64,000 bases of DNA from NCBI GenBank assembly GCA_045806965.1, contig JBJMIG010000006.1, forward strand, positions 62,001-126,000, given 5' to 3'. The position numbers were made by a program, and so were the translations under genes. A model generated the notes under the pieces. It had not been told where the DNA came from. It did not search any database and saw nothing but the letters and a program-made list of their open reading frames with translations. Shown here piece after piece: positions 8,686-16,825 of the stretch (positions are counted from its first letter, which is position 1; each line of letters begins with the position of its first letter). This DNA is from DASYTH01 sp045806965. Lineage in GTDB: Bacteria; Actinomycetota; Actinomycetes; Mycobacteriales; Pseudonocardiaceae.

Positions 8686-9183
8686 ATGGTGACCGTGACC
8701 GAGACAGGGGTGACCTGGCTGACCCAGGATGCCTACAACCGGCTCAAGCAGGAGCTCGACGAGCTGATTGAAAGTCGCCCGGCCATCGCCGCGAAGATCA
8801 ACGCCAGCCGCGAGGAGGGGGACCTCAAGGAGAATGGCGGTTACCACGCCGCGCGCGAGGAGCAGGCTCACCAGGAGGCCCGGATCCGGCACCTGCAGGA
8901 GCTGCTGCGCAACGCCAAGGTCGGCGAGGCGCCGAAGAACGACGGACTCGCGGAGCCCGGCAAGGTGCTGACCGTCCGTTACGACGGGGACGACGACACC
9001 GAGAACTTCCTGCTCGCCACCCGCGAGGAGGGCGTCGAAGGCAAGTTGGAGATCTACTCGCCCGCCTCCCCGATCGGCCGCGCACTCCTCGGTGCGCGCG
9101 AGGGCGAGACGCGCTCCTACGAGCTGCCCAACGGCAGCACGCAGAAGGTCACCCTGGTCAAGGCCGTCCCGTACGCCAGCTGA
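8686..9183 (+). CDS. greA: Transcription elongation factor GreA
   Basis: GreA stimulates RNA cleavage by backtracked RNA polymerase. The 165-residue protein has the usual N-terminal coiled coil (about 12-85) and a C-terminal globular domain ending in the FKBP-like fold. The tip motif EGDLKEN carries the acidic residues D46 and E49 that enter the secondary channel; the normal Ala-Glu pair after it is Gly-Gly here (ENGGYHAAREEQ). GAGGAG precedes the ATG at 8686; GTG codons at 8689 and 8695 are possible alternatives. A terminator-like hairpin in the leader suggests attenuation. Confidence 0.95.
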   Translation: MVTVTETGVTWLTQDAYNRLKQELDELIESRPAIAAKINASREEGDLKENGGYHAAREEQAHQEARIRHLQELLRNAKVGEAPKNDGLAEPGKVLTVRYDGDDDTENFLLATREEGVEGKLEIYSPASPIGRALLGAREGETRSYELPNGSTQKVTLVKAVPYAS

Positions 9184-9252
9184 ACGCTCCACCCGCACAT
9201 CCCCCCGATTCCGATCCCGTCGCATCTCGCGTGGCGCAGGCTCGCCAGGGCG

Positions 9253-9336
9253 TTGCCCGAACGCGTAACTCACTTGCCTGAGCGCGAGACTCGCTTGCCT
9301 GAGCGCGAGACTCGCTTGCCTGAGCGCGAGACTCGC
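9253..9336. repeat. Tandem 21-bp repeat, four units
   Basis: Four 21-base units lie end to end at 9253-9273 (degenerate), 9274-9294, 9295-9315 and 9316-9336; the last three are identical, each running from TTGCCTGAGCG to GAGACTCGC. They fill most of the gap between converging greA and the AsnC gene and end three bases before the AsnC stop. The same unit recurs at 50307-50429. No coding role is credible, although 21 bases keeps frame. Confidence 0.9.
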
Positions 9337-9339
9337 GCG

Positions 9340-9828
9340 TCAGGGGGCGGGGCGGCGGGTGCTGCGCTCGAGAAGCTGGCGCGCCCGGAACGGGATGGGG
9401 GTGGTGAGGGCGATGGACGTGGAGGTGCGCTCCACCCACCGGACGTTGACCACCTCCTCGATGACCCGCTGTAGGTCCTCGTTGGAGCGGGCCACGATCC
9501 GGACCAGCAGGTCGCCCCGGCCGGTGGTGGAGTGGGCCTCGCAGACCTCCTCGATCGCGGCGAGCCGCTCGATCACCTCCACCCGGCGGCCCTGGGCGAT
9601 CTCCAGGACCGCGAACCCGGTGAGCGGGTAGCCGAGCGCGGCCAGATCCAGGTCCGGGGAGAAGCCGTGCAGGACCCCGCGGCGTTCGAGCCGGTCCAGG
9701 CGGGCCTGCACGGTGCCGCGGGCCACGCCGAGCTGGCGGGAGCACTCCAGCACGCCGATCCGGGGCTCGTCGGTGAGCAGTAGGAGCAGCCGGGCGTCCA
9801 GCTCGTCGATGGGCTCCTCGGACACCAC
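9340..9828 (-). CDS. Lrp/AsnC-family regulator, likely controlling hppD
   Basis: A 162-residue Lrp/AsnC regulator. An N-terminal winged helix-turn-helix (about 8-60; IDELDARLLLLLTDEPRIGVLECSRQLGVARGTVQARLDRLE) is followed by the RAM ligand-binding and oligomerisation domain (about 70-150; GYPLTGFAVLEIAQGR ... VVNVRWVERTSTSIAL). The start is one of two adjacent GTG codons (9828 or 9825) behind AGGAGG. It is divergent from hppD across 139 bases, so it probably senses an aromatic amino acid and controls tyrosine catabolism. That role is inferred from position. Confidence 0.85.
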   Translation of the reverse strand: MVSEEPIDELDARLLLLLTDEPRIGVLECSRQLGVARGTVQARLDRLERRGVLHGFSPDLDLAALGYPLTGFAVLEIAQGRRVEVIERLAAIEEVCEAHSTTGRGDLLVRIVARSNEDLQRVIEEVVNVRWVERTSTSIALTTPIPFRARQLLERSTRRPAP

Positions 9829-9967
9829 GGCCAGCCTCCTGGACAGTCTGCTCAGTTTGTCGACTCAAACTCGCAGATTGCTGGACCGATTGTCCATAAG
9901 AATGTCTGAGAGTTGCTCAGAATGTCCTCCCGCACTCATCCTGGCGAGAGACCCACGGGAGGACGCC
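9829..9967. promoter_or_regulatory. Divergent AsnC/hppD control region
   Basis: This AT-richer 139-base segment contains AATGTC twice (9901-9906 and 9921-9926) and the related ATTGTC nearby. An inverted repeat TCTGAG (9905-9910) / CTCAGA (9916-9921) lies between the two AATGTC boxes. Spaced degenerate boxes of this type fit Lrp-family binding. The hppD ribosome-binding site GGGAGGA closes the segment. Confidence 0.5.
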
Positions 9968-11149
9968 ATGACCGAGACCCTTGACGAAGTCAGCTACGAC
10001 CAGCTTCGGCAGCTCGTCGGCCTGGTGGACTACGACCCGACCACGGACCCGTTCCCGGTCAAGTCGATGGACGCGGTCGTGTTCGTGGCCGGCAACGCCA
10101 CCCAGACGGCGTGGTTCTACCAGTCGGCGTTCGGCATGCGGCTGATCGCCTACTCAGGCCCGGAGACCGGCAACCGGGACCACAAGGCGTTCGTGCTCCA
10201 GTCCGGCTCGGCCCGGTTCGTGATCAAGGGCGGCGTGGCTCCGGACAGCCCGCTGCTCGACCACCACCGCACGCACGGCGACGGCGTCGTCGACCTCGCC
10301 CTCGAGGTGGCCGATGTGGACCGCTGCATCGAGCACGCCCGGCGGCAGGGCGCCACCGTGGTCGAGGAGCCGCACGACGTCTCCGACGAGCACGGCACGG
10401 CACGGATCGCGGCCATCGCCAGCTACGGGGAGACCCGGCACACACTGATCGACCGGTCCCGCTACACCGGCCCCTACCTGCCCGGCTACCAGGCCAGGCA
10501 GAGCACCGTGGCCCGGCCAGACGGCGCGCCGAAGCGGCTGTTCCAGGCGATCGACCACTGTGTCGGCAACGTGGAGCTCGGCCGGATGGACTTCTGGGTG
10601 GACTTCTACAACCGGGTCATGGGCTTCGTGAACATGGCCGAGTTCGTCGGTGACGACATCGCCACCGAGTACTCCGCGCTGATGAGCAAGGTGGTGTCCA
10701 ACGGCAACCACCGGGTGAAGTTCCCGCTCAACGAGCCGGCGCTGGCCAAGAAGAAGTCGCAGATCGACGAGTACCTCGAGTTCTACGGCGGCCCCGGCTG
10801 CCAGCACATCGCCCTGGCCACCAACGACATCGTGGCCACGGTGACCGCCATGCGCGCCGCCGGGGTCGAGTTCCTGGAGACCCCGGACTCCTACTACGAC
10901 GACCCGGAGCTGCGTGCACGGATCGGCCACGTGCGGGTGCCGATCGAGCTTCTCAAGGAGCACCGCATCCTGGTCGACCGGGATGAGGACGGCTACCTGC
11001 TCCAGATCTTCACCAAGCCCATCGGCGACCGGCCGACCGTCTTCTACGAGCTCATCGAGCGGCACGGCTCGCTCGGCTTTGGCAAGGGCAACTTCAAGGC
11101 GCTGTTCGAGGCGATCGAGCGGGAGCAGGAGCGCCGGGGCAATCTCTGA
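9968..11149 (+). CDS. hppD: 4-hydroxyphenylpyruvate dioxygenase
   Basis: HppD converts 4-hydroxyphenylpyruvate to homogentisate in tyrosine breakdown, using non-heme Fe(II). The 393-residue protein has two vicinal-oxygen-chelate domains (about 35-165 and 190-355). The iron ligands are visible as H197 (AIDHCVGNV), H280 (GCQHIAL) and E361 (VFYELIER). The C-terminal gate helix GFGKGNFKALFEAIE is also present. ATG 9968 follows GGGAGGA; earlier in-frame codons cross the divergent promoter and are unlikely. No homogentisate dioxygenase or fumarylacetoacetase is nearby. It and its regulator interrupt an otherwise conserved greA-metB neighbourhood. Confidence 0.96.
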   Translation: MTETLDEVSYDQLRQLVGLVDYDPTTDPFPVKSMDAVVFVAGNATQTAWFYQSAFGMRLIAYSGPETGNRDHKAFVLQSGSARFVIKGGVAPDSPLLDHHRTHGDGVVDLALEVADVDRCIEHARRQGATVVEEPHDVSDEHGTARIAAIASYGETRHTLIDRSRYTGPYLPGYQARQSTVARPDGAPKRLFQAIDHCVGNVELGRMDFWVDFYNRVMGFVNMAEFVGDDIATEYSALMSKVVSNGNHRVKFPLNEPALAKKKSQIDEYLEFYGGPGCQHIALATNDIVATVTAMRAAGVEFLETPDSYYDDPELRARIGHVRVPIELLKEHRILVDRDEDGYLLQIFTKPIGDRPTVFYELIERHGSLGFGKGNFKALFEAIEREQERRGNL

Positions 11150-11210
11150 TTCGCATCACTCCGGTACGCTCAGCAATGAGCAGGTTTTCGTACAGGTGGG
11201 AGTAGCGGAG

Positions 11211-11489
11211 ATGGCATTCGGCAAGCGCATCACCGGTGTGCTCCCGCTCGCCGGAGCCACCGTGGCGGCGATGGCCCTGGCCGGGGTGGCGGTGTTCACC
11301 GTGACCCACGCCGGGTGCTCCGATGCCGGTCACTACGTGCAGCGCGACGGAGCGGTCGAGCTGGTCGGCAGCTGTCTGGACCCGGCCGACCTGCCGAGCG
11401 CGCCGGCCGAGCAGCACGTCGGCGACCAGAAGCTGCCGGCACGGCCCGCGGCGTTCAACCCACGGGCCGGCGACCCGGTCAGTCCCTAG
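11211..11489 (+). CDS. Small secreted or membrane-anchored protein, unknown
   Basis: A 92-residue protein. An N-terminal hydrophobic segment (about 6-32, VLPLAGATVAAMALAGVAVFTV) precedes a short extracytoplasmic domain with two Cys residues (HAGCSDAGHY ... LVGSCLDPAD), which could form a disulfide. A Pro/Ala-rich tail follows. GGAG lies just before ATG 11211. The stop TAG shares the tetramer CTAG with the stop of converging metB. I do not recognise a family. Confidence 0.6.
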   Translation: MAFGKRITGVLPLAGATVAAMALAGVAVFTVTHAGCSDAGHYVQRDGAVELVGSCLDPADLPSAPAEQHVGDQKLPARPAAFNPRAGDPVSP

Positions 11490-12646
11490 GTTCCGAGCGC
11501 TTGGAGCAGGTCGGCGACCAGGTCGGTGCCGTCCTCGATGCCGACTGACAGACGCAGCACGTCGCCGGCGACCTGAAGCGGGGAGCCGGTCGCGCTGGCG
11601 TGCGTCATCCGCCCGGGATGCTCGATCAGCGACTCGATGCCGCCGAGCGACTCGGCCAGGATGAACAGCTTCGTGCGGGCCGCCACGTCCAGCGCCGCCT
11701 GCTCGCCGCCGGCCACCGAGATCGACACCATGCCGCCGAACCGGCGCATCTGCTTGGCCGCGATCTCGTGGCCCGGGTGGTCCGGCAGGCCCGGGTAGTA
11801 GACCCTGGTCACCTTCGGGTGGCCGAGCAGCGCCTCGACGATTCGCTCGGCGTTGTCGCTGTGCCGCTCCATCCGCAGCGCCAGGGTCTTCGCGCCGCGC
11901 AGCACCAGCCAGCTGTCGAACGGGCTTGGCACGGCTCCGACCGCGTTGCGCAGGAAGCCGAACTTCTCGTGCAGCTCGTCGTCCGAGGTGATCAGCACGC
12001 CGCCCACCACATCAGAGTGTCCACCGAGGTACTTGGTGGTGGAGTGCAGGACGACATCGGCGCCGAGGCCGAGCGGCGACTGGAGGTACGGAGTGGCGAA
12101 CGTGTTGTCCACCACCAGTTTCGCGCCGGCCAGCGCGGCGGTACCGGCCAGCGCGGCGATGTCGGCGATGCCGAGCAGCGGGTTGGTCGGCGTCTCGCAC
12201 CAGATCACCTTGGTGTTGGGTCGAACCGCGAGCCGGACACTCTCCACATCGGACAGGTTCACCGAGGTGTGCTCGACGCCCCACAGGCCGAGCACCTTGT
12301 CCAGCAGACGGAACGTGCCGCCGTAGGCGTCGTTGCCGAGGATCACGTGGTCGCCCGGCCGGGTCATGCTGCGCAGCGCGATGTCGGCCGCGGCCATGCC
12401 GGAGGCGAAGGCCAGCGCGTGCCGGCCGCCCTCGAGCGCGGCGAGCGCCTGCTCGAGCGCCGTGCGGGTCGGGTTGGCCGAACGCGAGTACTCGTAGCCG
12501 CCCTCACGGACGCCGCCGACCCCGTCCTGGATGAACGTCGAGGTGGCGTAGATCGGCACGATCACCGAACCGGTCCGCGAATCAGGCTCCTGGCCTGCGT
12601 GGATGGCCCTGGTTTCGAAGCCCCACCTACTGGCGTCAGCTGACAT
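11486..12646 (-). CDS. metB: Cystathionine gamma-synthase
   Basis: This PLP enzyme joins O-activated homoserine (acetyl or succinyl) and cysteine to form cystathionine in methionine synthesis. It has 386 residues, as expected for the Cys/Met metabolism PLP family. The PLP lysine is K205 in STTKYLGGHSDVVGG. Other family marks are YSRSANPTR, DAYGGTFRL and ESLGGIESLIEHPG. ATG 12646 matches the family N-terminus; a GTG at 12667 with GGAGGGG before it is an alternative. O-acetylhomoserine sulfhydrylase or cystathionine gamma-lyase are possible activities for such sequences, but the nearby cbs gene and Rv1079 similarity favour MetB. Confidence 0.9.
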   Translation of the reverse strand: MSADASRWGFETRAIHAGQEPDSRTGSVIVPIYATSTFIQDGVGGVREGGYEYSRSANPTRTALEQALAALEGGRHALAFASGMAAADIALRSMTRPGDHVILGNDAYGGTFRLLDKVLGLWGVEHTSVNLSDVESVRLAVRPNTKVIWCETPTNPLLGIADIAALAGTAALAGAKLVVDNTFATPYLQSPLGLGADVVLHSTTKYLGGHSDVVGGVLITSDDELHEKFGFLRNAVGAVPSPFDSWLVLRGAKTLALRMERHSDNAERIVEALLGHPKVTRVYYPGLPDHPGHEIAAKQMRRFGGMVSISVAGGEQAALDVAARTKLFILAESLGGIESLIEHPGRMTHASATGSPLQVAGDVLRLSVGIEDGTDLVADLLQALGT

Positions 12647-12724
12647 GCCATCAGGGTACGGGCGCACCTGGAGCCCCTCCGACCGGACCACGATGTGGGA
12701 TCGATCACCAGTGCCGGAATACGC

Positions 12725-12758
12725 GTTGGGCCCCGGCCGATACCGGCCGGGGCCCAAC
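12725..12758 (-). terminator. 15-bp perfect hairpin after the proline-rich membrane protein gene
   Basis: GTTGGGCCCCGGCCG (12725-12739) and its exact complement (12744-12758) flank the four-base loop ATAC. It lies 17 bases beyond the stop of the gene at 12775-14079 and upstream of metB. There is no long T-run, which is common for actinobacterial terminators. It probably insulates metB from read-through. Confidence 0.75.
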
Positions 12759-12774
12759 GAGGATTGCGGTCAGT

Positions 12775-14079
12775 TCACCACTGCTGTCCGGGCGGCGGGC
12801 CGCTGGGCGGCTGGCCATACCCCCCGGGGTGCTGCTGCGGCTGACCGAAGCCGCCTGGCTGCGGCTGGCCGAACCCCTGCTGCGGCGGCTGTTGTCCGTA
12901 CCCGCCCGGCTGTTGTCCGTACCCGCCGGGCTGCTGCCCGTACCCGCCCGGCTGCTGCCCGTACCCGCCGGGCTGCTGCTGCCCGTACCCGCCCGGCTGC
13001 CCGAAGCCGCCACCGGGCGGCGGGCCGAAGCCACCCTGGCCGGGACCACCCTGGCCGGGACCACCCTGGCCGGGGCCACTCTGACCGCCGAGCACCGAAC
13101 CGCCACCGAGGTAGCGCTTGGTCTGCGGGAAGAAGGCCATCGCCCCCACCCCGGCAACCAGGATGCCGGCGATCAATGCGAACAGCTTGACGCCGCTGAA
13201 CTTCAGGTCACCGGAGTCGGCGCCGGACGGGAAGTCGAACTGCCCGATACCGATCATGTACAGGACGGCGAACAGGACCATCCCAATGCCGGCGGCCAGC
13301 GTCACGATGATCGCCAGCTTGTGCTTGAGGAACAGCATGACGCCGCCGGCGACCGCGGCCAGCCCGGCCACCGTCACCAGAATCGAGGAGGCGTAGAGCA
13401 GGCCGGGCGAGGCAAGCCCGGATTGCGAGGGCAGCGCGTCGTAGGCCGAGGAGTAGTCGCCGAGGTCGCCGGAGAAGATGTCGTCGAACAGCGCCCACAG
13501 CGCGGTGACCAGGCCAAGAACCGCGACCAGTCCGGCGATCGCCCAGGCGATCAGTTGGGTGTTCTGGCCCTGGCCGCCGAAACCCGGGCCCTGGCCAAGG
13601 CCCGGCTGCTGGGCGAAACCGCCCGGTGGTGGGCCGTACCCGGGCGGCGGCGGACCATAGCCGGGCGGCGGGCCGTAGCCCGGCGGCGGCTGCTGGCCGT
13701 ACCCGGGTGGGGGCTGCTGGCCGTAGCCGGGCGGCGGGCCGGGAAAGCCGCCGGGTGGGGACGGCGGGTAGTCGCTCGCGCTCGGCGGCGGCGCGTAGGG
13801 CGGTTGCTGCGGTGGAAGGGTGCCGGGCGGCACCATCTGGGTCTGGTCGCCCTGCCCCTGCTGTTCCGGCCGCACCACCTGGGTGCGCTCCACTCCGTCC
13901 GCGCCGGACTGGTTGCCGGGCGGGCCGCTGATCGCCTGCGTCTGACCGGGCGCGGACAGCGGATTCTGTTCGTGCGGGCCGGAATGCTGGCCCGGTTGCT
14001 CCTGGTTCTGCTCAGCTTGCCAGGGCTGCTGTTGCTGGCCGCCCTGCCATGGTTGGTTCGGCGGCTGCGGAGCACTCAT
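12775..14079 (-). CDS. Proline/glycine/glutamine-rich membrane protein
   Basis: This 434-residue protein has a disordered N-terminal half (about 1-175) with PPGYGQQ/PPGYGPP repeats, a membrane domain of four helices (about 178-335) and a C-terminal tail of GGYGQQP-type heptapeptide repeats (about 345-434). The C-terminal repeats are mirrored in the DNA as about 21-base repeats at roughly 12,880-13,090. It stands where M. tuberculosis has pra (Rv1078), also proline-rich, but the membrane part lacks the RDD pattern I would expect of Pra. It may be closer to DUF5336-like antigens. A cell-envelope role is possible; function is unknown. Confidence 0.75.
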   Translation of the reverse strand: MSAPQPPNQPWQGGQQQQPWQAEQNQEQPGQHSGPHEQNPLSAPGQTQAISGPPGNQSGADGVERTQVVRPEQQGQGDQTQMVPPGTLPPQQPPYAPPPSASDYPPSPPGGFPGPPPGYGQQPPPGYGQQPPPGYGPPPGYGPPPPGYGPPPGGFAQQPGLGQGPGFGGQGQNTQLIAWAIAGLVAVLGLVTALWALFDDIFSGDLGDYSSAYDALPSQSGLASPGLLYASSILVTVAGLAAVAGGVMLFLKHKLAIIVTLAAGIGMVLFAVLYMIGIGQFDFPSGADSGDLKFSGVKLFALIAGILVAGVGAMAFFPQTKRYLGGGSVLGGQSGPGQGGPGQGGPGQGGFGPPPGGGFGQPGGYGQQQPGGYGQQPGGYGQQPGGYGQQPGGYGQQPPQQGFGQPQPGGFGQPQQHPGGYGQPPSGPPPGQQW

Positions 14080-14179
14080 CGGGTTCCAACCCCTTCACCT
14101 GCGCTGTCAAGTTGCGTCCGGGCCAACGCTAGCGGATAGTGAGTGGTCCTGCCCGGAACGCCCCGCTGGTTACGCGGGC

Positions 14180-15562
14180 TCAGCGACCGGCCAGAAACCC
14201 GAGCAGATCCTGCCGGGTGACCACACCGGCCGGTTTGCCGTCCACCAACACCATTGCCCCGTCGGCCGCGGACAGCGCGGACATCGCGACGGTCACCTGC
14301 TCACCGGCCCCGATCGTGGGCAGCGGCGGCGACATGTGCTTGTCCACCCGGTCGGCGAGCGCGGCCTTCCCGTTGAACAGCGCGTCGAGCAGGTCCCGCT
14401 CGTTCACCGCGCCGACCACCTCCGCGGCCATCACCGGCGGCTCCGCACTGACCACCGGCATCTGGCTCACCCCGAACTCGCGCAGCACACCGACCACGTC
14501 GCCGACCGTCTCGCCCGGGTGCGCGTGCACCAGCTTGGGCAGGTTGCCGTCCTTGCGCCGCAACACATCCCCGACGGTGGCGCCGGAGTGCTCCGGCGGC
14601 AGGAAGCCGTAGGCGGCCATCCACTGGTCGTTGAACACCTTGGACAGGTAGCCGCGCCCGCCGTCGGGCAGCAGCACCACGATCACGGCGTTCCCGGCTT
14701 CCGGACCGGTGAGCCGCGCGGCGACCCGCAATGCCGCCGCGGCCGCCATTCCGCACGAGCCGCCGACCAGCAGGCCCTCCTCCTTGGCCAGCCGCCGGGT
14801 CACGTCGAACGAGTCCGCGTCCGAGATGGCGATGATCTCGTCGGCGACCTCACGGTCATAGGTGGTCGGCCAGAAGTCCTCGCCGACGCCCTCGACCAGA
14901 TACGGCCGGCCGGAGCCGCCGGAGTACACCGAGCCCTCCGGGTCCGCTCCGATGATCTTTACCCGGCCGTCGGAGACCTCCTTGAGGTAGCGACCGGTGC
15001 CGGAGATCGTGCCGCCGGTGCCGACCCCGGCCACGAAGTGCGTGATCCGGCCGTCGGTCTGCCGCCACAGCTCGGGCCCGGTGGAGTGGTAGTGGCTCGC
15101 CGGGTTCTCCGGGTTGGAGTACTGATCCGGCTTCCAGGCGCCCTCGATCTCGGTCACCAGCCGGTCGGAGACGTTGTAGTAGGAGTCCGGGTGCTCCGGC
15201 GCCACCGCGGTCGGGCAGACCACGACCTCGGCGCCGTAGGCCTTGAGCGCGTTGCGCTTGTCCTCACTGACCTTGTCCGGGCACACGAACACGCAGTGGT
15301 AGCCCTTGCGCTGAGCCACGAGGGCCAGGCCGACGCCGGTGTTGCCGGAAGTGGGCTCCACGATCGTGCCGCCCGGCCGCAACTCGCCGGAGCGCTCCGC
15401 CGCCTCAACCATGCGCAGTGCGATCCGGTCCTTCACGCTGCCGCCCGGGTTGAAGTACTCGACCTTCGCGAGCACGGTCGGGGCCAGCCCGTCGGCCAGC
15501 CGGCCAAGGCGCACCAGTGGCGTGTTGCCGACCAGGTCCATCACATGCTCGACGTACTCCAC
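14180..15562 (-). CDS. cbs: Cystathionine beta-synthase
   Basis: This enzyme condenses serine and homocysteine to cystathionine, the first step of reverse transsulfuration. It has 460 residues. The PLP catalytic domain (about 1-320) has the Schiff-base lysine K44 in NPGGSVKDR, the phosphate-contact loop TSGNTG at 71-76 and GTGGTISGTGRYLKE. Two CBS regulatory repeats (about 340-460) follow. GTG 15562 is chosen because AAGGAG lies before it and the N-terminus then matches Rv1077; an upstream ATG (MTAQKESP) is less likely. Together with metB it allows sulfur to move between methionine and cysteine. It is divergent from the SGNH hydrolase gene. Confidence 0.93.
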   Translation of the reverse strand: MEYVEHVMDLVGNTPLVRLGRLADGLAPTVLAKVEYFNPGGSVKDRIALRMVEAAERSGELRPGGTIVEPTSGNTGVGLALVAQRKGYHCVFVCPDKVSEDKRNALKAYGAEVVVCPTAVAPEHPDSYYNVSDRLVTEIEGAWKPDQYSNPENPASHYHSTGPELWRQTDGRITHFVAGVGTGGTISGTGRYLKEVSDGRVKIIGADPEGSVYSGGSGRPYLVEGVGEDFWPTTYDREVADEIIAISDADSFDVTRRLAKEEGLLVGGSCGMAAAAALRVAARLTGPEAGNAVIVVLLPDGGRGYLSKVFNDQWMAAYGFLPPEHSGATVGDVLRRKDGNLPKLVHAHPGETVGDVVGVLREFGVSQMPVVSAEPPVMAAEVVGAVNERDLLDALFNGKAALADRVDKHMSPPLPTIGAGEQVTVAMSALSAADGAMVLVDGKPAGVVTRQDLLGFLAGR

Positions 15563-15852
15563 CGGACTCTCCTTCTGGGCGGTCATAGGGGCGGCATCCG
15601 GCGGTCGAGCGGACCCCGCCAGCGTCACTCTAGCCCCCGTTGCGTGCACGGATCAGCCGCGTTACCAGGCCCAATATCACGAATGCATGCAAGAGTCCCA
15701 GCGTTCTCGAGCAGAGCTCGAGCGAACCGTCAGTTCTCAGATTGAGACTTTCGACACCTTTCAAATTGCCGCAGTTCAGCGATGTGGTGGGACACGGGAA
15801 TGACACCGAACGTAGTACGCATTTCAACCGGAAACGTGGAGGGAGGACGGCG
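15563..15852. promoter_or_regulatory. Divergent cbs/SGNH-hydrolase region with 17-bp inverted repeat
   Basis: The 290-base gap is AT-richer around 15,665-15,775. CTCGAG occurs at 15706-15711 and 15717-15722 around CAGAG; both half-sites are themselves palindromes, making a 17-base candidate operator. GGAGGGAGGA before 15853 is the ribosome-binding site of the plus-strand gene. No riboswitch-like fold was evident. Confidence 0.45.
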
Positions 15853-16692
15853 ATGGCGGGAGCCCGCGTAGTTCGGTTCATTGTTTTCGCCGCCGGCTCG
15901 GTCGGCGGCCTGTCAGGCGCCGCCTACGGACTGCTGAACGGGCAGTCCCGGCGGGCGCGCGGCGTTGCCGGCGGGCCAGCGGTGCTGCCGCTCAACGCCG
16001 ACGGCGTCTACCACCCGGACGGCAGTGGGCCGCACCTGGAGCCCGGCAGCCGCCCGGTGACCCTCGCGGTGCTCGGCGACTCGCTGGCCGCCGGGATCGG
16101 CGCGGAGACCACCGACGGGCTGCCCGGCGTGCTGCTGGCCAAGGGGCTGGCCGAGGAGGGAGCCGCGCCGGTGCGGCTGACCACGCACGCGATCAGCGGC
16201 GCCAAGACGTTCGACCTGCCGGCTCAGGTGGACCGGGCGTTGATCGCGCCGCCGGAACTGGCCCTGGTGATCATCGGCGGGAACGACGTCACGGCGCGGG
16301 CCCGGATCGCCACGTCGGCCATGGTGCTCGGCCGCGAGGTGCGCCGGCTGACCGCGGCCGGCACCAACGTCGTCGTCGCCACCTGCCCCGATCTCGGCGT
16401 GGCCAGGTGCATCCCGCAGCCGCTGCGTGAGCTTGCCAGGCACTACGGGCGGGCCCTGTCCAGGGCGCAGCACCGGGTGCTCGACCGGATCGGCACCGCG
16501 GCGGTGTCGCTGTTCGACCTGGTGTCCCCCGAGTTCATGGTCCGGCCGCACGAGCTGTTCAGCCCGGATCGCTTCCACCCCAACGGTGCCGGCTACCGGA
16601 TCGCCGCCGACGCGCTGCTGCCCGCCCTGTGCGGCGCGGCCGGGCTGTTCACCGGTCGGCGGCCGATGCTGACGGAGCCGTTGGCGGCGTGA
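15853..16692 (+). CDS. Exported SGNH/GDSL hydrolase (Rv1075c-like)
   Basis: A 279-residue protein with an N-terminal signal or anchor (about 5-28). The SGNH hydrolase domain shows block I VLGDSLAAG with the catalytic Ser, block III GGNDV, and block V DRFHPNGAGY with the catalytic Asp and His. It is probably an esterase acting at the cell envelope; the substrate is unknown. ATG 15853 has a strong GGAGGGAGGA upstream. The thiolase gene follows on the same strand after 133 bases. The sequence just after its stop, GAACGAGCTCGCGAG, resembles the repeat motif seen at 51 and 63 kb. Confidence 0.88.
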   Translation: MAGARVVRFIVFAAGSVGGLSGAAYGLLNGQSRRARGVAGGPAVLPLNADGVYHPDGSGPHLEPGSRPVTLAVLGDSLAAGIGAETTDGLPGVLLAKGLAEEGAAPVRLTTHAISGAKTFDLPAQVDRALIAPPELALVIIGGNDVTARARIATSAMVLGREVRRLTAAGTNVVVATCPDLGVARCIPQPLRELARHYGRALSRAQHRVLDRIGTAAVSLFDLVSPEFMVRPHELFSPDRFHPNGAGYRIAADALLPALCGAAGLFTGRRPMLTEPLAA

Positions 16693-16825
16693 ACGAGCTC
16701 GCGAGCAAGCCACCGGACCTGATCGATGAGACTGCTGAGACCGGTAACCGCACCGATACGCCAGCCCCTACCGAGGGGTAACCTCGCAGTGTCGCAGAAC
16801 CGGGAACCGTAGGAGGAGCTCCGCC

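Noticed and set aside
9253..9474. Plus-strand frame reading LPERETR repeats
   Set aside because: It arises from the 21-bp tandem repeat and runs into the antisense of the AsnC gene.
12647..12774. SAM riboswitch or other leader before metB, and likewise before cbs
   Set aside because: The metB upstream gap holds only a simple terminator hairpin, and no multi-helix conserved riboswitch core was recognised in either gap. A covariance search would be needed to be certain.
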